Below are positions 32,128 to 40,820 of a DNA stretch of 64,000 bases, piece by piece. The notes under the pieces are model-generated. The model made no database searches, was not told the origin of the DNA, and was given only the letters and a program-made list of their open reading frames with translations. The stretch comes from Mongoliitalea daihaiensis (GTDB lineage Bacteria; Bacteroidota; Bacteroidia; Cytophagales; Cyclobacteriaceae). How positions within the stretch are numbered: the stretch's first letter is position 1; each line of letters begins with the position of its first letter. The position numbers and the translations under genes are program-made. The stretch is from NCBI RefSeq assembly GCF_021596945.1, contig NZ_CP063779.1, positions 251,501 through 315,500 of the forward strand, read 5' to 3'.

Positions 32128-33194
32128 TTAGATGCAATCACCTCCTTAGCGGCTTTGATTGGTTTGAATGGTCCGAATTTATGCTGCTCTTCGGTAAATT
32201 CATCTGCAAAAGGACCGAATGGATGATCTATTGGCTTTTTGGAAATGTCTGGCCAATCTTGGGAGATGTTCTTTTTAGGCCTTTCCATACTATTCACATA
32301 GGCTGCTACATCCCAAGCTTCTTCATCTGTCAACAATGGGCGCTCAAAAGTTGCCCCTAAAGGCATATTGGTTTTGACATATCCTGCAAATCTTGACATT
32401 CTAAATAAACCTGCCCCATCGTTATAACTGTATTCTCCCCAGAGAGGTGGATATATGTAACTGGTTTTATCAGGCTTCATCATGCCTTGCCCATCTTCCA
32501 TATGACAGGATTGACATTGCTGAGCATATACCGTTTTACCCCGAATAGGATCCGCTGCTCGATCTAAAAAAGGAACCTCATAAATACCCACCCCTTTCGG
32601 GTTTTCTCCTTTCGGAACATCCTTTCCTAGCCATTCCATGTAGGCCACCATAGCAACCATCTCTTTGCTCGAAGGATCCAATGCTTGTCCATTTAACGAA
32701 CGCTCAAAACAATCATTGATTCGTTTTGGAATATCTTCAGACTTTCCAGATCGAGCCCTGACCTTAGGGTAGTTTGCCGCTACTCCTGCATAATTATTCC
32801 CTAAAGGCGCTGTCCCTGCATTCAGATGGCAGTTTTGGCAATTCATTCCATTGGAAAGTTTCTTGACTTTTCCATTTGGCCCTAAATATTCTGCGGTATT
32901 TGCAATCAATTCTTTTCCATACTTTATATCAGAAGCATTGGATTCTTCGTCAACTTTTGACCAGTCGGGAGCCATCCACATGCCTTCCTTTGGTACTACC
33001 CCTCTATACACTTCCGCAACTACCTTTACGATAGGGGCAGTGGTTTCATTGGATTGCAAGGCAGGAAGTGAACCACCAGAAAAAACAAACACAACGATAC
33101 CGATTAAAAGTGCGGTTAATAGTGTTACACTAACTAAAAGACCCACTAATAAGGATAGGATTTTTAGAAATGGTTCAAAGATATTTTTTTTCAT
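32124..33194 (-). CDS. tsdA: Dihaem c-type cytochrome, TsdA-like thiosulfate dehydrogenase
   Basis: The product has 356 residues with an N-terminal membrane anchor (residues ~11-38) and two haem-binding CXXCH motifs: C119-C122-H123 (NCQNCHLNAGT) and C227-C230-H231 (QQCQSCHMEDGQG). The RINDCFERSLNG motif has Cys162 where TsdA enzymes carry the unusual cysteine haem ligand. Further matches to TsdA are PPLWGEYSYNDGAG and TNMPLG, with a candidate Met277 ligand. TsdA oxidises two thiosulfates to tetrathionate, or the reverse, in the periplasm. ATG 33194 is preferred because the upstream extension has no signal-like start. A Crp/Fnr-type palindrome lies 54 bp upstream. The C-terminal ~45 residues (after RPKKN) are extra and of unknown role. 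Confidence 0.8.
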   Translation of the reverse strand: MKKNIFEPFLKILSLLVGLLVSVTLLTALLIGIVVFVFSGGSLPALQSNETTAPIVKVVAEVYRGVVPKEGMWMAPDWSKVDEESNASDIKYGKELIANTAEYLGPNGKVKKLSNGMNCQNCHLNAGTAPLGNNYAGVAANYPKVRARSGKSEDIPKRINDCFERSLNGQALDPSSKEMVAMVAYMEWLGKDVPKGENPKGVGIYEVPFLDRAADPIRGKTVYAQQCQSCHMEDGQGMMKPDKTSYIYPPLWGEYSYNDGAGLFRMSRFAGYVKTNMPLGATFERPLLTDEEAWDVAAYVNSMERPKKNISQDWPDISKKPIDHPFGPFADEFTEEQHKFGPFKPIKAAKEVIASK

Positions 33195-33247
33195 AGGTCT
33201 ACTGCTAAATGTACCTACAAAAATGAAAATATATAAGAAAATTTTGT

Positions 33248-33263
33248 TGTGACCGAAGTCACA
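33248..33263. promoter_or_regulatory. Crp/Fnr-type operator upstream of the TsdA-like gene
   Basis: TGTGA-CCGAAG-TCACA is an exact match to the TGTGA-N6-TCACA palindrome bound by Crp/Fnr family proteins. It ends 54 bp before the ATG of the cytochrome gene. The remainder of the 33195-33415 gap shows no gene. Confidence 0.6.
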
Positions 33264-33415
33264 TGGAAGAAAATTTGGGGCTCGCAGATAAAGCAGATTG
33301 GACAGATCGGCCGCAGATAAATGAAGGTGCAAGGAAGTTAGATAACAAAGATCTCTTTGATTGGCTTGGGAGAATGCTGATTTCAGGGCAGAGGGGCGTG
33401 TTCACTTCTCACTGT

Positions 33416-34147
33416 TCACTCGCCACCGTTCACACTCGTGGTAGCAACGGCCGAAAAAACTACTTTCCCTTCTACTCTCCCTTCGATAATTACCTCCACG
33501 TCCTTTGGATGATAGGTCAAATGGATAAGCTGACCGGCGGAAATCTCTGCTAGGTAATTGATCAAAACATCTTGGATCGTCCAATTTCGCTCCCGCATAA
33601 AGTCTTCCACCCAGCGGATGTAGCTCACATTGTTGACATGATTATTCATATCCAAATCCGAATACCTCACTTGAATGACACCTGCATTGGTCATATCTGC
33701 CAGAGTAAGCACCTTCGCAGGCGTTAGGCTAGAATCATTCACTACGGCAAATAATTCGGATGGTAGTACTTTGTCAGGTCTCTGAGGGCGTTTACTCTCC
33801 ATATCCAACAGCAGCCAGGCCGACATAGCAGTTGCTAACACCTGTCCTGCTTCATTGCAAACCTGAAACTCTCGCAAAGCAAAAAGTTTGTCAATCCCCC
33901 TTCCTGCGGTCTTTACGGTGATTTTTTCTCCCCATGATGGGAGCGATTGAACCTTGATTTCAAAGCGGGACATGACCCACATATACCCTTGATCAAACAA
34001 ATTCTGCCCAAAATCTCGACTATCTGCATGCCTCCAAGCTACTTCCTGCATCATATCTGCTAAGGAAGACCAACGCAATTTCCCTTGTGGATCGATTTGA
34101 AATGATAAAACCTCAAAATCCTTCTCAAATTGAAATGATTGATTCAT
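33416..34147 (-). CDS. Acyl-[acyl-carrier-protein] thioesterase
   Basis: The product has 243 residues and two hot-dog halves, as in FatA/FatB-type bacterial thioesterases. The first half includes LADMMQEVAWRHADSRDFG and the second has VRYSDLDMNNHVNNVSYIRW, whose DxNNHVNN motif is the family hallmark. The enzyme would release free fatty acids from acyl-ACP in the cytoplasm and so influence acyl-chain supply. It is divergent from the PlsC-like acyltransferase, with a 110-bp gap between starts, which suggests shared control of lipid synthesis. Substrate chain length cannot be told from sequence. Confidence 0.88.
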   Translation of the reverse strand: MNQSFQFEKDFEVLSFQIDPQGKLRWSSLADMMQEVAWRHADSRDFGQNLFDQGYMWVMSRFEIKVQSLPSWGEKITVKTAGRGIDKLFALREFQVCNEAGQVLATAMSAWLLLDMESKRPQRPDKVLPSELFAVVNDSSLTPAKVLTLADMTNAGVIQVRYSDLDMNNHVNNVSYIRWVEDFMRERNWTIQDVLINYLAEISAGQLIHLTYHPKDVEVIIEGRVEGKVVFSAVATTSVNGGE

Positions 34148-34257
34148 AGATTGAAAGATAAATGAAAAGCCCCCGATTCATGCATCAGGGGCTATTTGCA
34201 AGCAAAGAGTTAAGAAATTGTTTAAACTTGCGTAAAAATACCAAACCCTACGAAGAA

Positions 34258-34986
34258 ATGAAAGCCATTCAGTGGATTTACACCATTTATGCTGCATTAA
34301 TTTTCATTAGCCTGATGATGCTCCTAGGTCTTTTTGTGCTTGTCCCCCTGCTCGTCAGTCCCAAAGGAGGAAAAATTTCCTTCTTTTTTATCCGGATTTG
34401 GGCTAAAGTTTGGTCCTTTTGCTCGGGAATCCGATACAAAATTGAAGGAAGAGAGCATATTCAGGCCAACACACCTTATATATATATCTTCAATCACCGA
34501 TCCTTTATTGATGCCCCAGTAATCCCTATTGCCATCCCGCAAGAAATACGGGCCATAGGTAAAAAGGAATTATCCAAAGTCCCTTTTTTTGGTTTATTTT
34601 TATCAAGGGTGGCCGTGTGGGTAGATAGAAAAAGCCCAGAATCTCGAAAGAAATCCGTTCAGAAACTCTTAGAAATCCTGCAAAAGGATATCTCTGTAGT
34701 CGTGGCACCAGAGGGAACAAGAAATGATAGTGACGAAACACTCCTTCCTTTTCAAAGAGGGGCGTTCCGCATTTCAGTAGAAACAGGAGTTCCCATCTTG
34801 CCGATGGCAGTAATTGGAGCTGATAAAATTATGAAACGGGGTTCTATTTTATTAAAACCTGGCGTAGTTCAGATTTACTTCTCAGCACCTATTGACCCCA
34901 AGGCTTATCAATCAACCAACGACTATAATGGATTGATGGAAAAAAGCTTCAATCGATTGGAAGCTATGATTCTGACGCATGAATAG
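34258..34986 (+). CDS. plsC: 1-acyl-sn-glycerol-3-phosphate acyltransferase (PlsC-like)
   Basis: The product has 242 residues. An N-terminal hydrophobic segment (residues ~8-32) anchors it to the inner membrane. The catalytic HX4D motif is NHRSFID (His80, Asp85), and the EGTR substrate-binding motif is at 151-154. The enzyme would transfer an acyl chain to lysophosphatidate to make phosphatidate. ATG 34258 is chosen because the protein then begins with the membrane helix typical of the family. An upstream in-frame start at 34162 would overlap the divergent promoter region. Confidence 0.88.
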   Translation: MKAIQWIYTIYAALIFISLMMLLGLFVLVPLLVSPKGGKISFFFIRIWAKVWSFCSGIRYKIEGREHIQANTPYIYIFNHRSFIDAPVIPIAIPQEIRAIGKKELSKVPFFGLFLSRVAVWVDRKSPESRKKSVQKLLEILQKDISVVVAPEGTRNDSDETLLPFQRGAFRISVETGVPILPMAVIGADKIMKRGSILLKPGVVQIYFSAPIDPKAYQSTNDYNGLMEKSFNRLEAMILTHE

Positions 34987-35219
34987 ACAACTACTTCTCT
35001 CCCAAATACTCGAAATTTGATCTAGTAGAAACGTCTGAAAGATACTTTTTTACACCATGACTCAAAAATCAATACTTTATTTTTGTTAATGCTTTCTATA
35101 AAATAGGAATTGGACAAGAATCATTCAGTAACAATATCAACCTCACTCAAAGCCAGAAGTGACACCTGTTACAGAAATTTGGAACAAAAACATCTATTTT
35201 TCGCCATAAATTGATTTTC

Positions 35220-35642
35220 ATGCACAAACTAATTACAATAGCTACACTTGCGCTAGCTCTTTTTACCGTTGTTTCCTGTCAGCCCAATGAATCTAGCAGT
35301 TCCAATGCAGAGACAGTAAAAGGGAAAATTCATCGACTCAAGGCTGATGAGTTTTACCAAATGAGCACGGAAACTCCAGGAATCGTTTTGGATGTGCGCA
35401 CCCAAGCAGAATTCAAACAAGCCAAACTAGCTAATGCCGTTCTCATGGATATTTATAAAGCTGATTTTGAAAAGCAAATCCAAACCCTACCTAAAGACCA
35501 AGCCATCTATGTGTACTGTACTGTTGGGGCGAGAAGTATGCAGGCGGCACGGCTGCTTCAAAAACATGGCTTTGAAAAAATATACAATTTGGAAGGTGGA
35601 ATCATGGATTGGGCACGATACCGCTACCCCATCGCTCAATAA
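35220..35642 (+). CDS. Rhodanese-domain lipoprotein
   Basis: The product has 140 residues. It starts with a lipoprotein signal whose cysteine is Cys20 (FTVVSC), so it should be membrane-anchored on the periplasmic side. One rhodanese domain follows: GIVLDVRTQAEF and an active-site loop with Cys100 (YVYCTVGARS), ending NLEGGIMDW. Rhodaneses carry sulfane sulfur as a cysteine persulfide. ATG 35220 is preferred over TTG 35211. The gene stands alone, followed by a bidirectional terminator. With a TsdA-like enzyme nearby it may take part in sulfur metabolism, but proximity is the only support. Confidence 0.88.
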   Translation: MHKLITIATLALALFTVVSCQPNESSSSNAETVKGKIHRLKADEFYQMSTETPGIVLDVRTQAEFKQAKLANAVLMDIYKADFEKQIQTLPKDQAIYVYCTVGARSMQAARLLQKHGFEKIYNLEGGIMDWARYRYPIAQ

Positions 35643-35671
35643 AAAAGGAGTCTTTAAAAGGCTCCTTTTTT
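35641..35671. terminator. Bidirectional rho-independent terminator
   Basis: The perfect arms AAAAAAGGAG and CTCCTTTTTT enclose an 11-nt loop and end in T-tracts on both strands. It lies between the convergent rhodanese and DUF1080 genes. Confidence 0.8.
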
Positions 35672-35697
35672 GTGAATATTGTATCAGATAGTGTTTG

Positions 35698-36429
35698 TTA
35701 AAGCTGTTTGATTCGGATATTTCTAAACCAAACTTCATCCCCATGGTCTTGCAAGGAAATCTTTCCTTTCTTATACTTCCCAAAACCAGGCATATCTTTA
35801 AACTTACTGTTTGCAATCATTTCTTCCCATTCAGGGGTCCACATAGTAGTAGAAACAACCATGGTGCCATTCAAATGAAGTTCTAGATTACCATCCTTTG
35901 CGATGATCTCAGCAAGATTCCACTGGCCTACCGGCTTGACAGTCTCTTCACTAGATTCGATTAGGTCGTACAAATCCCCCGCCCGATGCGTACGGATCTG
36001 TGCATCTGGATGACCTTCGTTATCCAACACCTGCATTTCCGGACCTGTCATCCATGGATAGGCATATTCTCCATTGTCCTGTACAAAAAACATAATTCCT
36101 GAATTACCATCCTTTGCGATTTTCCACTCCACTTGAAAATGGAAATTATCAAATTCCTCAACTGTAACGATATCGCCTCCGTCAGCTGTTTGCCAATCTT
36201 TTTTATTTGTTGCGTCTAGGTAGATCGCTCCATCTTGTACTTTCCAAGCTGCGCCTACTTCTTCGCCTCCAAACTTCTTCCAACCTGTAAGCGTTTCTCC
36301 GTCAAATAAGCTTATCCATTCGTTTTCTTTTGCAATTTCAACTTCTTCCACAGTCGTTTCAGTGGACGGTCCACCACATGCAACTAGCAAAGTGGCACTC
36401 ATCAAAGCCGGGTATAAGATTTTCTTCAT
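35698..36429 (-). CDS. DUF1080 lipoprotein, 3-keto-disaccharide hydrolase family
   Basis: The product has 243 residues with a lipoprotein signal (Cys18 in LLVAC). It is followed by a concanavalin-like beta-sandwich of the DUF1080 family. Typical motifs are WISLFDGETLTGWKKFGG near the start, FHFQVEWKIAKDGNSGIMF in the middle and GKISLQDHGDEVWFRNIRI at the end. Family members cleave glycosidic bonds in sugars already oxidised at C3, by elimination or hydrolysis. It is the last gene of a four-gene operon, 1 bp after the cytochrome c gene. A GMC oxidoreductase able to make 3-keto sugars is in the divergent operon. Substrate is unknown. Confidence 0.88.
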   Translation of the reverse strand: MKKILYPALMSATLLVACGGPSTETTVEEVEIAKENEWISLFDGETLTGWKKFGGEEVGAAWKVQDGAIYLDATNKKDWQTADGGDIVTVEEFDNFHFQVEWKIAKDGNSGIMFFVQDNGEYAYPWMTGPEMQVLDNEGHPDAQIRTHRAGDLYDLIESSEETVKPVGQWNLAEIIAKDGNLELHLNGTMVVSTTMWTPEWEEMIANSKFKDMPGFGKYKKGKISLQDHGDEVWFRNIRIKQL

Positions 36430-36430
36430 A

Positions 36431-36844
36431 TCATCGTTTCAATAAAAGTACATACTTGATAATTGTTTCCACCTCTTCTTTCGCCAACTGAGGATGTGCA
36501 GGCATTTGGATTTCACCCCAGTTACCAACATTCCCGTTGATGACATGGGCAGTCAGCATCTCAATATTTTCAGGAGTATTGGCATACTTCTCGGCAACAT
36601 CTGCGTAAGAAGGTCCAACGATTTTACGCTCGATCATGTGACAGGCAGTACAGCCAGCTTGTTTAGCTTTTGCAGAACCTTCAATAAAGATAGGATCGTC
36701 CTTGTATTTATCCTCCAAACTAACCTTTACAGGTGCCGCAGGTGTTGAACTTGCAGTCTCTGAGGAAGAACCCCCACCACCACATGCAAAACTCAATGCC
36801 GCGATGGTAACAACTCCAATTGAAAATGATTTCAGTACTTTCAT
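36431..36844 (-). CDS. Small c-type cytochrome lipoprotein
   Basis: The product has 137 residues with a lipoprotein signal (Cys21 in LSFAC), a Ser/Thr/Pro-rich linker and one haem site, Cys65-Cys68-His69 (AGCTACHMIERK). The probable sixth ligand is Met114 in IQMPAHPQL. It resembles the c551/c552-type cytochromes used as periplasmic electron carriers. It sits inside the keto-sugar operon, so the natural partner is the GMC dehydrogenase encoded divergently. GMC dehydrogenases with a small subunit often pass electrons to a c-type cytochrome. Confidence 0.88.
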   Translation of the reverse strand: MKVLKSFSIGVVTIAALSFACGGGGSSSETASSTPAAPVKVSLEDKYKDDPIFIEGSAKAKQAGCTACHMIERKIVGPSYADVAEKYANTPENIEMLTAHVINGNVGNWGEIQMPAHPQLAKEEVETIIKYVLLLKR

Positions 36845-36868
36845 AATTGATTCTATTTATTTGTTTTT

Positions 36869-37921
36869 TTAAATTCCTAATACCCGTTTGTTGAATGATT
36901 CATCAGCTCCAGTTCCTGCAAAATCATCAAAGGCTTTGTCAGTCACTCGGATGATGTGGTCTTGAATGAATGGCGCTCCTTCTATAGCGCCTTGCTCTGG
37001 ATGCTTGATGGCACATTCCCATTCCAACACAGCCCAACCGCTATAATTATATTGAGAGAGTTTGCTAAAGATAGCGCCAAAATCAACTTGCCCATCACCT
37101 AAGGAGCGAAATCTTCCAGCACGGTCCACCCATCCTTGAAATCCTCCATAGACTCCCTGCTTGCCAGTTGGATTAAATTCAGCATCTTTCACATGAAACA
37201 TTTTGATCCGTTCATGATAGAAATCGATGAATTGAACATAATCCAAACATTGCAATACGAAATGGGAGGGATCGTATAAGATATTGGCACGCGAATGTTG
37301 ATTCACTTTGTCCAAAAACATTTCAAAGGTTACACCATCGTGCAAGTCCTCTCCTGGATGAAGTTCATAACAAAGATCTACTCCATAGGTGTCAAATTCA
37401 TTCAAAATAGGCAACCATCGTTTCGCTAATTCCCCAAAAGCAGTGTCAACCAATCCTGCCGGTCTTTGAGGCCAAGGGTACACCAAATGCCACATCAATG
37501 CACCAGAAAAAGTCGCGTGCGCATCTAATCCTAAATTAGCAGAAGCTTTGGCAGCATCTTTTAATTGCTGGGTGGCCCATGCCGTTTTTGCTTTCAAATC
37601 TCCGGCCATTTCTTTGGGGGCAAATCCATCAAAAAGTTCATTATATGCCGGATGAACAGCCACTAACTGTCCTTGAAGATGGGTAGAAAGCTCTGTAATT
37701 TCCAAACCAGCATCGTTCACAATTCCTTTGATTTCATCCGCGTAAGTTTTGCTAGATGCTGCTTTTTCTAGATCTATCAAGCGTTTATCCCAAGATGGAA
37801 TTTGCACGCCTTTGTAGCCTATGGACGCCATCCACTCACAAATACTTTTCAGTGAATTGAATGGTGCTTGATCATCCGCAAACTGGGCCAGAAAAATTGC
37901 AGGACCTTTGATAGTTTTCAT
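36869..37921 (-). CDS. Sugar phosphate isomerase/epimerase, xylose-isomerase-like TIM barrel
   Basis: The product has 350 residues with no signal peptide. It is an AP-endonuclease-2/xylose-isomerase-type TIM barrel. Likely metal ligands are the glutamate in DLCYELHPGED, the aspartate in NILYDPSHF, the histidine in MFHVKDAE and the glutamate in AVLEWE. Such enzymes isomerise or epimerise ketoses and keto-sugars. It is 24 bp upstream of the cytochrome gene in the operon order and directly follows the Gfo/Idh/MocA gene. It probably handles the sugar released by the DUF1080 enzyme. The exact reaction is not deducible. Confidence 0.87.
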   Translation of the reverse strand: MKTIKGPAIFLAQFADDQAPFNSLKSICEWMASIGYKGVQIPSWDKRLIDLEKAASSKTYADEIKGIVNDAGLEITELSTHLQGQLVAVHPAYNELFDGFAPKEMAGDLKAKTAWATQQLKDAAKASANLGLDAHATFSGALMWHLVYPWPQRPAGLVDTAFGELAKRWLPILNEFDTYGVDLCYELHPGEDLHDGVTFEMFLDKVNQHSRANILYDPSHFVLQCLDYVQFIDFYHERIKMFHVKDAEFNPTGKQGVYGGFQGWVDRAGRFRSLGDGQVDFGAIFSKLSQYNYSGWAVLEWECAIKHPEQGAIEGAPFIQDHIIRVTDKAFDDFAGTGADESFNKRVLGI

Positions 37922-38009
37922 TGATTTAGGTTTTTAGGTTGAAAGTTACTCTCTTGTAGTGAGGCTAAATTAATAAATTCTGATTTTATGGCAGTACGGA
38001 TTGCCAGAA

Positions 38010-39179
38010 TTAATCCAGTTGTACCGAAAACGGGATCCATTTTTGATGGGAAGCGTTACTTTCCAAAACCTTTTGAATAAATGCCATCCCACGAATACCA
38101 TCAGTTGCACCTGGGAAGTCCAACCATTCAGATACAGGTTCTTCATCCTTTCTTTTGGCATAGATCGTTCGTGCAAAATTCCGATAAATATTCGCAAAGG
38201 CTTCAATGTAGCCTTCTGGATGTCCTGCTGGCGTACGTGTATTGGCCTTTGCCAAACTACCAAGATAGGATGTACCAGCACGATATACTTCGGCAGGTTT
38301 ATCAGGCCATCTCACCGTGAGTGAGTTATTTAATTCTTGCTCCCATTCCAAACCTCCAGCATCTCCATACACACGGATTTTTAAATTGTTTTCCGCTCCT
38401 GTATTGATTTGTGAAGCTGTTAAGACTCCCGTTGCTCCATTAGAAAAACGCATCAACACAACCCCGTCATCGTCGACAAACCTACCTTCAACCTTTATAT
38501 CCAATGAGGCACACAGTTGGACTACCTCTAATCCAGTTACATATTCAGCTAAATTAAAGGCATGAGTTCCAATATCCCCAAAGCAACCTGCCTCTCCGTT
38601 TCTTTTTGGATCAGTCCTCCAAGAAGCTTGCTTATTTTCATATTCCAGCAATCTGTACAGCCACCCTTGCGGGTATTCTACATAGACTTTTTTTACGGTA
38701 CCTATGGCACCTTGTTGAATCATTTGTTTCATTTGCTTCACCATCGGGTAACCTGTATAGGTATGAGTCAGGCAGAAAAGTCCTTGACTTTCTGTAATGC
38801 ATTTATACAGGATTTTAGCCTCTGTATAATTCAAGGTCATCGGCTTATCTAGGACTACATGAAAGCCAAGTTCCAATGCTTTTTTTGCCGTGTCAAAATG
38901 TACATGATTAGGCGTCACAATGCTGACAATGTCAATTCGCTCATCTATTGGAAGTAGCAATTCATTAGCAAACATTTCATCATAACTAGCATACACTCGA
39001 GATGGATCAAGCATCAATTCCTCGCCCATCTGTTTAGATTTGAGGGGATCACTACTAAAAACGCCTGCTGTGAGTTCAATTAGACCATCCATCAAGGCGG
39101 CATTTCGATGAATCGCACCGATAAAAGCGCCTGGACCGCCTCCAATCATTCCCATTTTCAATTTTTTTAGCTTGTTCAT
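38010..39179 (-). CDS. Gfo/Idh/MocA family oxidoreductase
   Basis: The product has 389 residues. The N-terminal Rossmann domain carries the NAD(P) loop KMGMIGGGPGAFIGAIHRN, and DKPMTLN corresponds to the family's EKP motif. The C-terminal half has GDIGTHAFNLAEY, which holds the conserved catalytic Asp and His. Members oxidise or reduce sugar hydroxyls, often at C3. There is no Tat signal, so it acts in the cytoplasm, unlike the Tat-tagged paralogue at 50440. It is the first gene of the operon running to the DUF1080 gene and faces the divergent permease operon. It could reduce 3-keto sugars after import. Confidence 0.9.
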   Translation of the reverse strand: MNKLKKLKMGMIGGGPGAFIGAIHRNAALMDGLIELTAGVFSSDPLKSKQMGEELMLDPSRVYASYDEMFANELLLPIDERIDIVSIVTPNHVHFDTAKKALELGFHVVLDKPMTLNYTEAKILYKCITESQGLFCLTHTYTGYPMVKQMKQMIQQGAIGTVKKVYVEYPQGWLYRLLEYENKQASWRTDPKRNGEAGCFGDIGTHAFNLAEYVTGLEVVQLCASLDIKVEGRFVDDDGVVLMRFSNGATGVLTASQINTGAENNLKIRVYGDAGGLEWEQELNNSLTVRWPDKPAEVYRAGTSYLGSLAKANTRTPAGHPEGYIEAFANIYRNFARTIYAKRKDEEPVSEWLDFPGATDGIRGMAFIQKVLESNASHQKWIPFSVQLD

Positions 39180-39582
39180 AGCTATCGTGGTTAATTTTGG
39201 AAAGAATTTTTTTTATGAGTACAACCTGCATTTTTTCATCATACCAAAAAATACTATTTTTTGTCTCTATACCAACAGCAAAGTTTTAGAATAGGATTGG
39301 ATAGAAAGAATCAATCCTATTCAATCGTTTTAAATGGTAACTAGCCAACATCTGAATAACCGGTTGTAACTTTAAGATAAATTAAAAATAGCTAGCTTCT
39401 TGCTCAATCTATGGTATTTGCAAAAAGATTTTATGAACGGTTAGACTTAGTTCGTGCAAAATCAACAATTTGAATCATCATAGTTCAGTATTCTCAAATT
39501 ATATAAAAAGCTTATATTTAGAGCTCAAATAAATTTTAATACATTTTATCAATTAGCAAGTCAACCAATTAAACCTTTCACT
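39180..39582. promoter_or_regulatory. Divergent promoter region of the keto-sugar operons (403 bp)
   Basis: No gene is supported here. The region separates the starts of the Gfo/Idh/MocA and permease genes and must carry promoters on both strands. The one clear structure is the inverted repeat at 39289-39322. Confidence 0.7.
39289..39322. promoter_or_regulatory. Inverted repeat, candidate operator of the keto-sugar operons
   Basis: The perfect 11-bp arms GAATAGGATTG and CAATCCTATTC are separated by 12 bp. The site is 110 bp from the leftward start and 260 bp from the rightward start. The spacing is compatible with a dimeric regulator; no regulator gene lies in either operon. Confidence 0.45.
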
Positions 39583-40815
39583 ATGAATTCACTAACCCGC
39601 TCGAAATTATCCTTTATGATGTTTTTGGAGTTTTTTATTTGGGGCTCCTGGTTTGTTACCTTAGGTACATTCCTTGGAACCAACCTCAACTCCAGCGGAA
39701 CCCAAATTGGCGCAGCTTTTTCTACCCAATCATTTGGAGCGATTATCGCACCTTTTATCATAGGATTGATTGCCGATCGCTATTTCAATGCAGAGAGAAT
39801 TCTTGGAGTATTACATATCGCAGGTGGGGTTTTAATGTACTTCTGCTATCAGTCCAGTAGTTTTGAAACATTTTATCCGGCCGTATTTCTGTATATGATT
39901 TTATTCATGCCTACACTAGCGTTGGTCAACTCTGTTTCATTTCGACAGATGAAAAATCCTGAGGCTGAGTTTGCATCCATCCGTGTATGGGGCACTATTG
40001 GTTGGATAGCGGCAGGTTTGGCAATCAGTTATTTATTTAAATGGGATGCTGCCGAAAATCTGGCAGCAGGTCAATTGAAATACACCTTCTTGATGGCTGC
40101 TATCACCTCTATCACCCTAGGCCTATTCAGTTTTACCCTTCCGAAAACTCCCCCAAGAGCTGACAAAAATGAAAAAGTACGAATCGCCGACTTCTTGGGA
40201 CTCGATGCATTGGCACTTTTAAAGGATAGAAACTTCGCCGTTTTCTTCATTTCTTCAATACTGATTTGTATTCCCTTAGCTTTTTATTATCAAAATGCAA
40301 ATCCGTTTTTGGCTGAAATCGGAGTGAGCGATCCCACGGGGAAAATGACTTTAGGGCAGATATCAGAGGCCTTATTCCTATTGTTGTTACCAGTTTTCTT
40401 CAAACGATTTGGCTTTAAGGTGACCATATTATTGGGAATGATTGCTTGGGTATTGCGCTATGCTTTATTTGCTATCGGTGATGCAGACGGAGGACTATAT
40501 CTTTTGATTATCGGAATTGCCCTTCATGGGATATGTTATGATTTTTTCTTTGTATCCGGTCAGATTTATACAGACTCTAAAGCAGGAGCAAAATTCCAAT
40601 CTGCTGCGCAAGGGTTGATTACACTGGCTACCTATGGGGTCGGGATGTTGATAGGTTTTGCAGTTGCTGGAGCGATTACAGATATGTATTTGATCAGCGA
40701 TGGAAATCACGATTGGTCTTCTATTTGGATGATTCCGTCAGGAATCGCCTTAGTAGTAGTGATTCTATTCACGATATTCTTCAAAAATGAAAAAGTCACG
40801 AAGATTAATGCCTAA
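39583..40815 (+). CDS. MFS permease of the nucleoside/H+ symporter (NupG-like) family
   Basis: The product has 410 residues with about 12 hydrophobic segments. The start KLSFMMFLEFFIWGSWFVTLG and FRQMKNPEAEFASIRVWGTIGW are hallmark stretches of the NupG/XapB-type family. Many Bacteroidota members sit in sugar-utilisation clusters and probably carry sugars or glycosides rather than nucleosides. Here it is the first gene of the rightward operon, 5 bp before the isomerase gene. That supports a role in import of an oxidised or intact glycoside across the inner membrane. The substrate is not known. Confidence 0.87.
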   Translation: MNSLTRSKLSFMMFLEFFIWGSWFVTLGTFLGTNLNSSGTQIGAAFSTQSFGAIIAPFIIGLIADRYFNAERILGVLHIAGGVLMYFCYQSSSFETFYPAVFLYMILFMPTLALVNSVSFRQMKNPEAEFASIRVWGTIGWIAAGLAISYLFKWDAAENLAAGQLKYTFLMAAITSITLGLFSFTLPKTPPRADKNEKVRIADFLGLDALALLKDRNFAVFFISSILICIPLAFYYQNANPFLAEIGVSDPTGKMTLGQISEALFLLLLPVFFKRFGFKVTILLGMIAWVLRYALFAIGDADGGLYLLIIGIALHGICYDFFFVSGQIYTDSKAGAKFQSAAQGLITLATYGVGMLIGFAVAGAITDMYLISDGNHDWSSIWMIPSGIALVVVILFTIFFKNEKVTKINA

Positions 40816-40820
40816 TCCCT

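Noticed and set aside
33195-33332. N-terminal extension of the TsdA-like protein
   Set aside because: It would run through the Crp/Fnr-type site and put 46 unlikely residues before the membrane anchor.
33263-33553. Plus-strand frame of 96 codons downstream of the Crp/Fnr site
   Set aside because: It overlaps the thioesterase gene on the opposite strand and has no recognisable domain.
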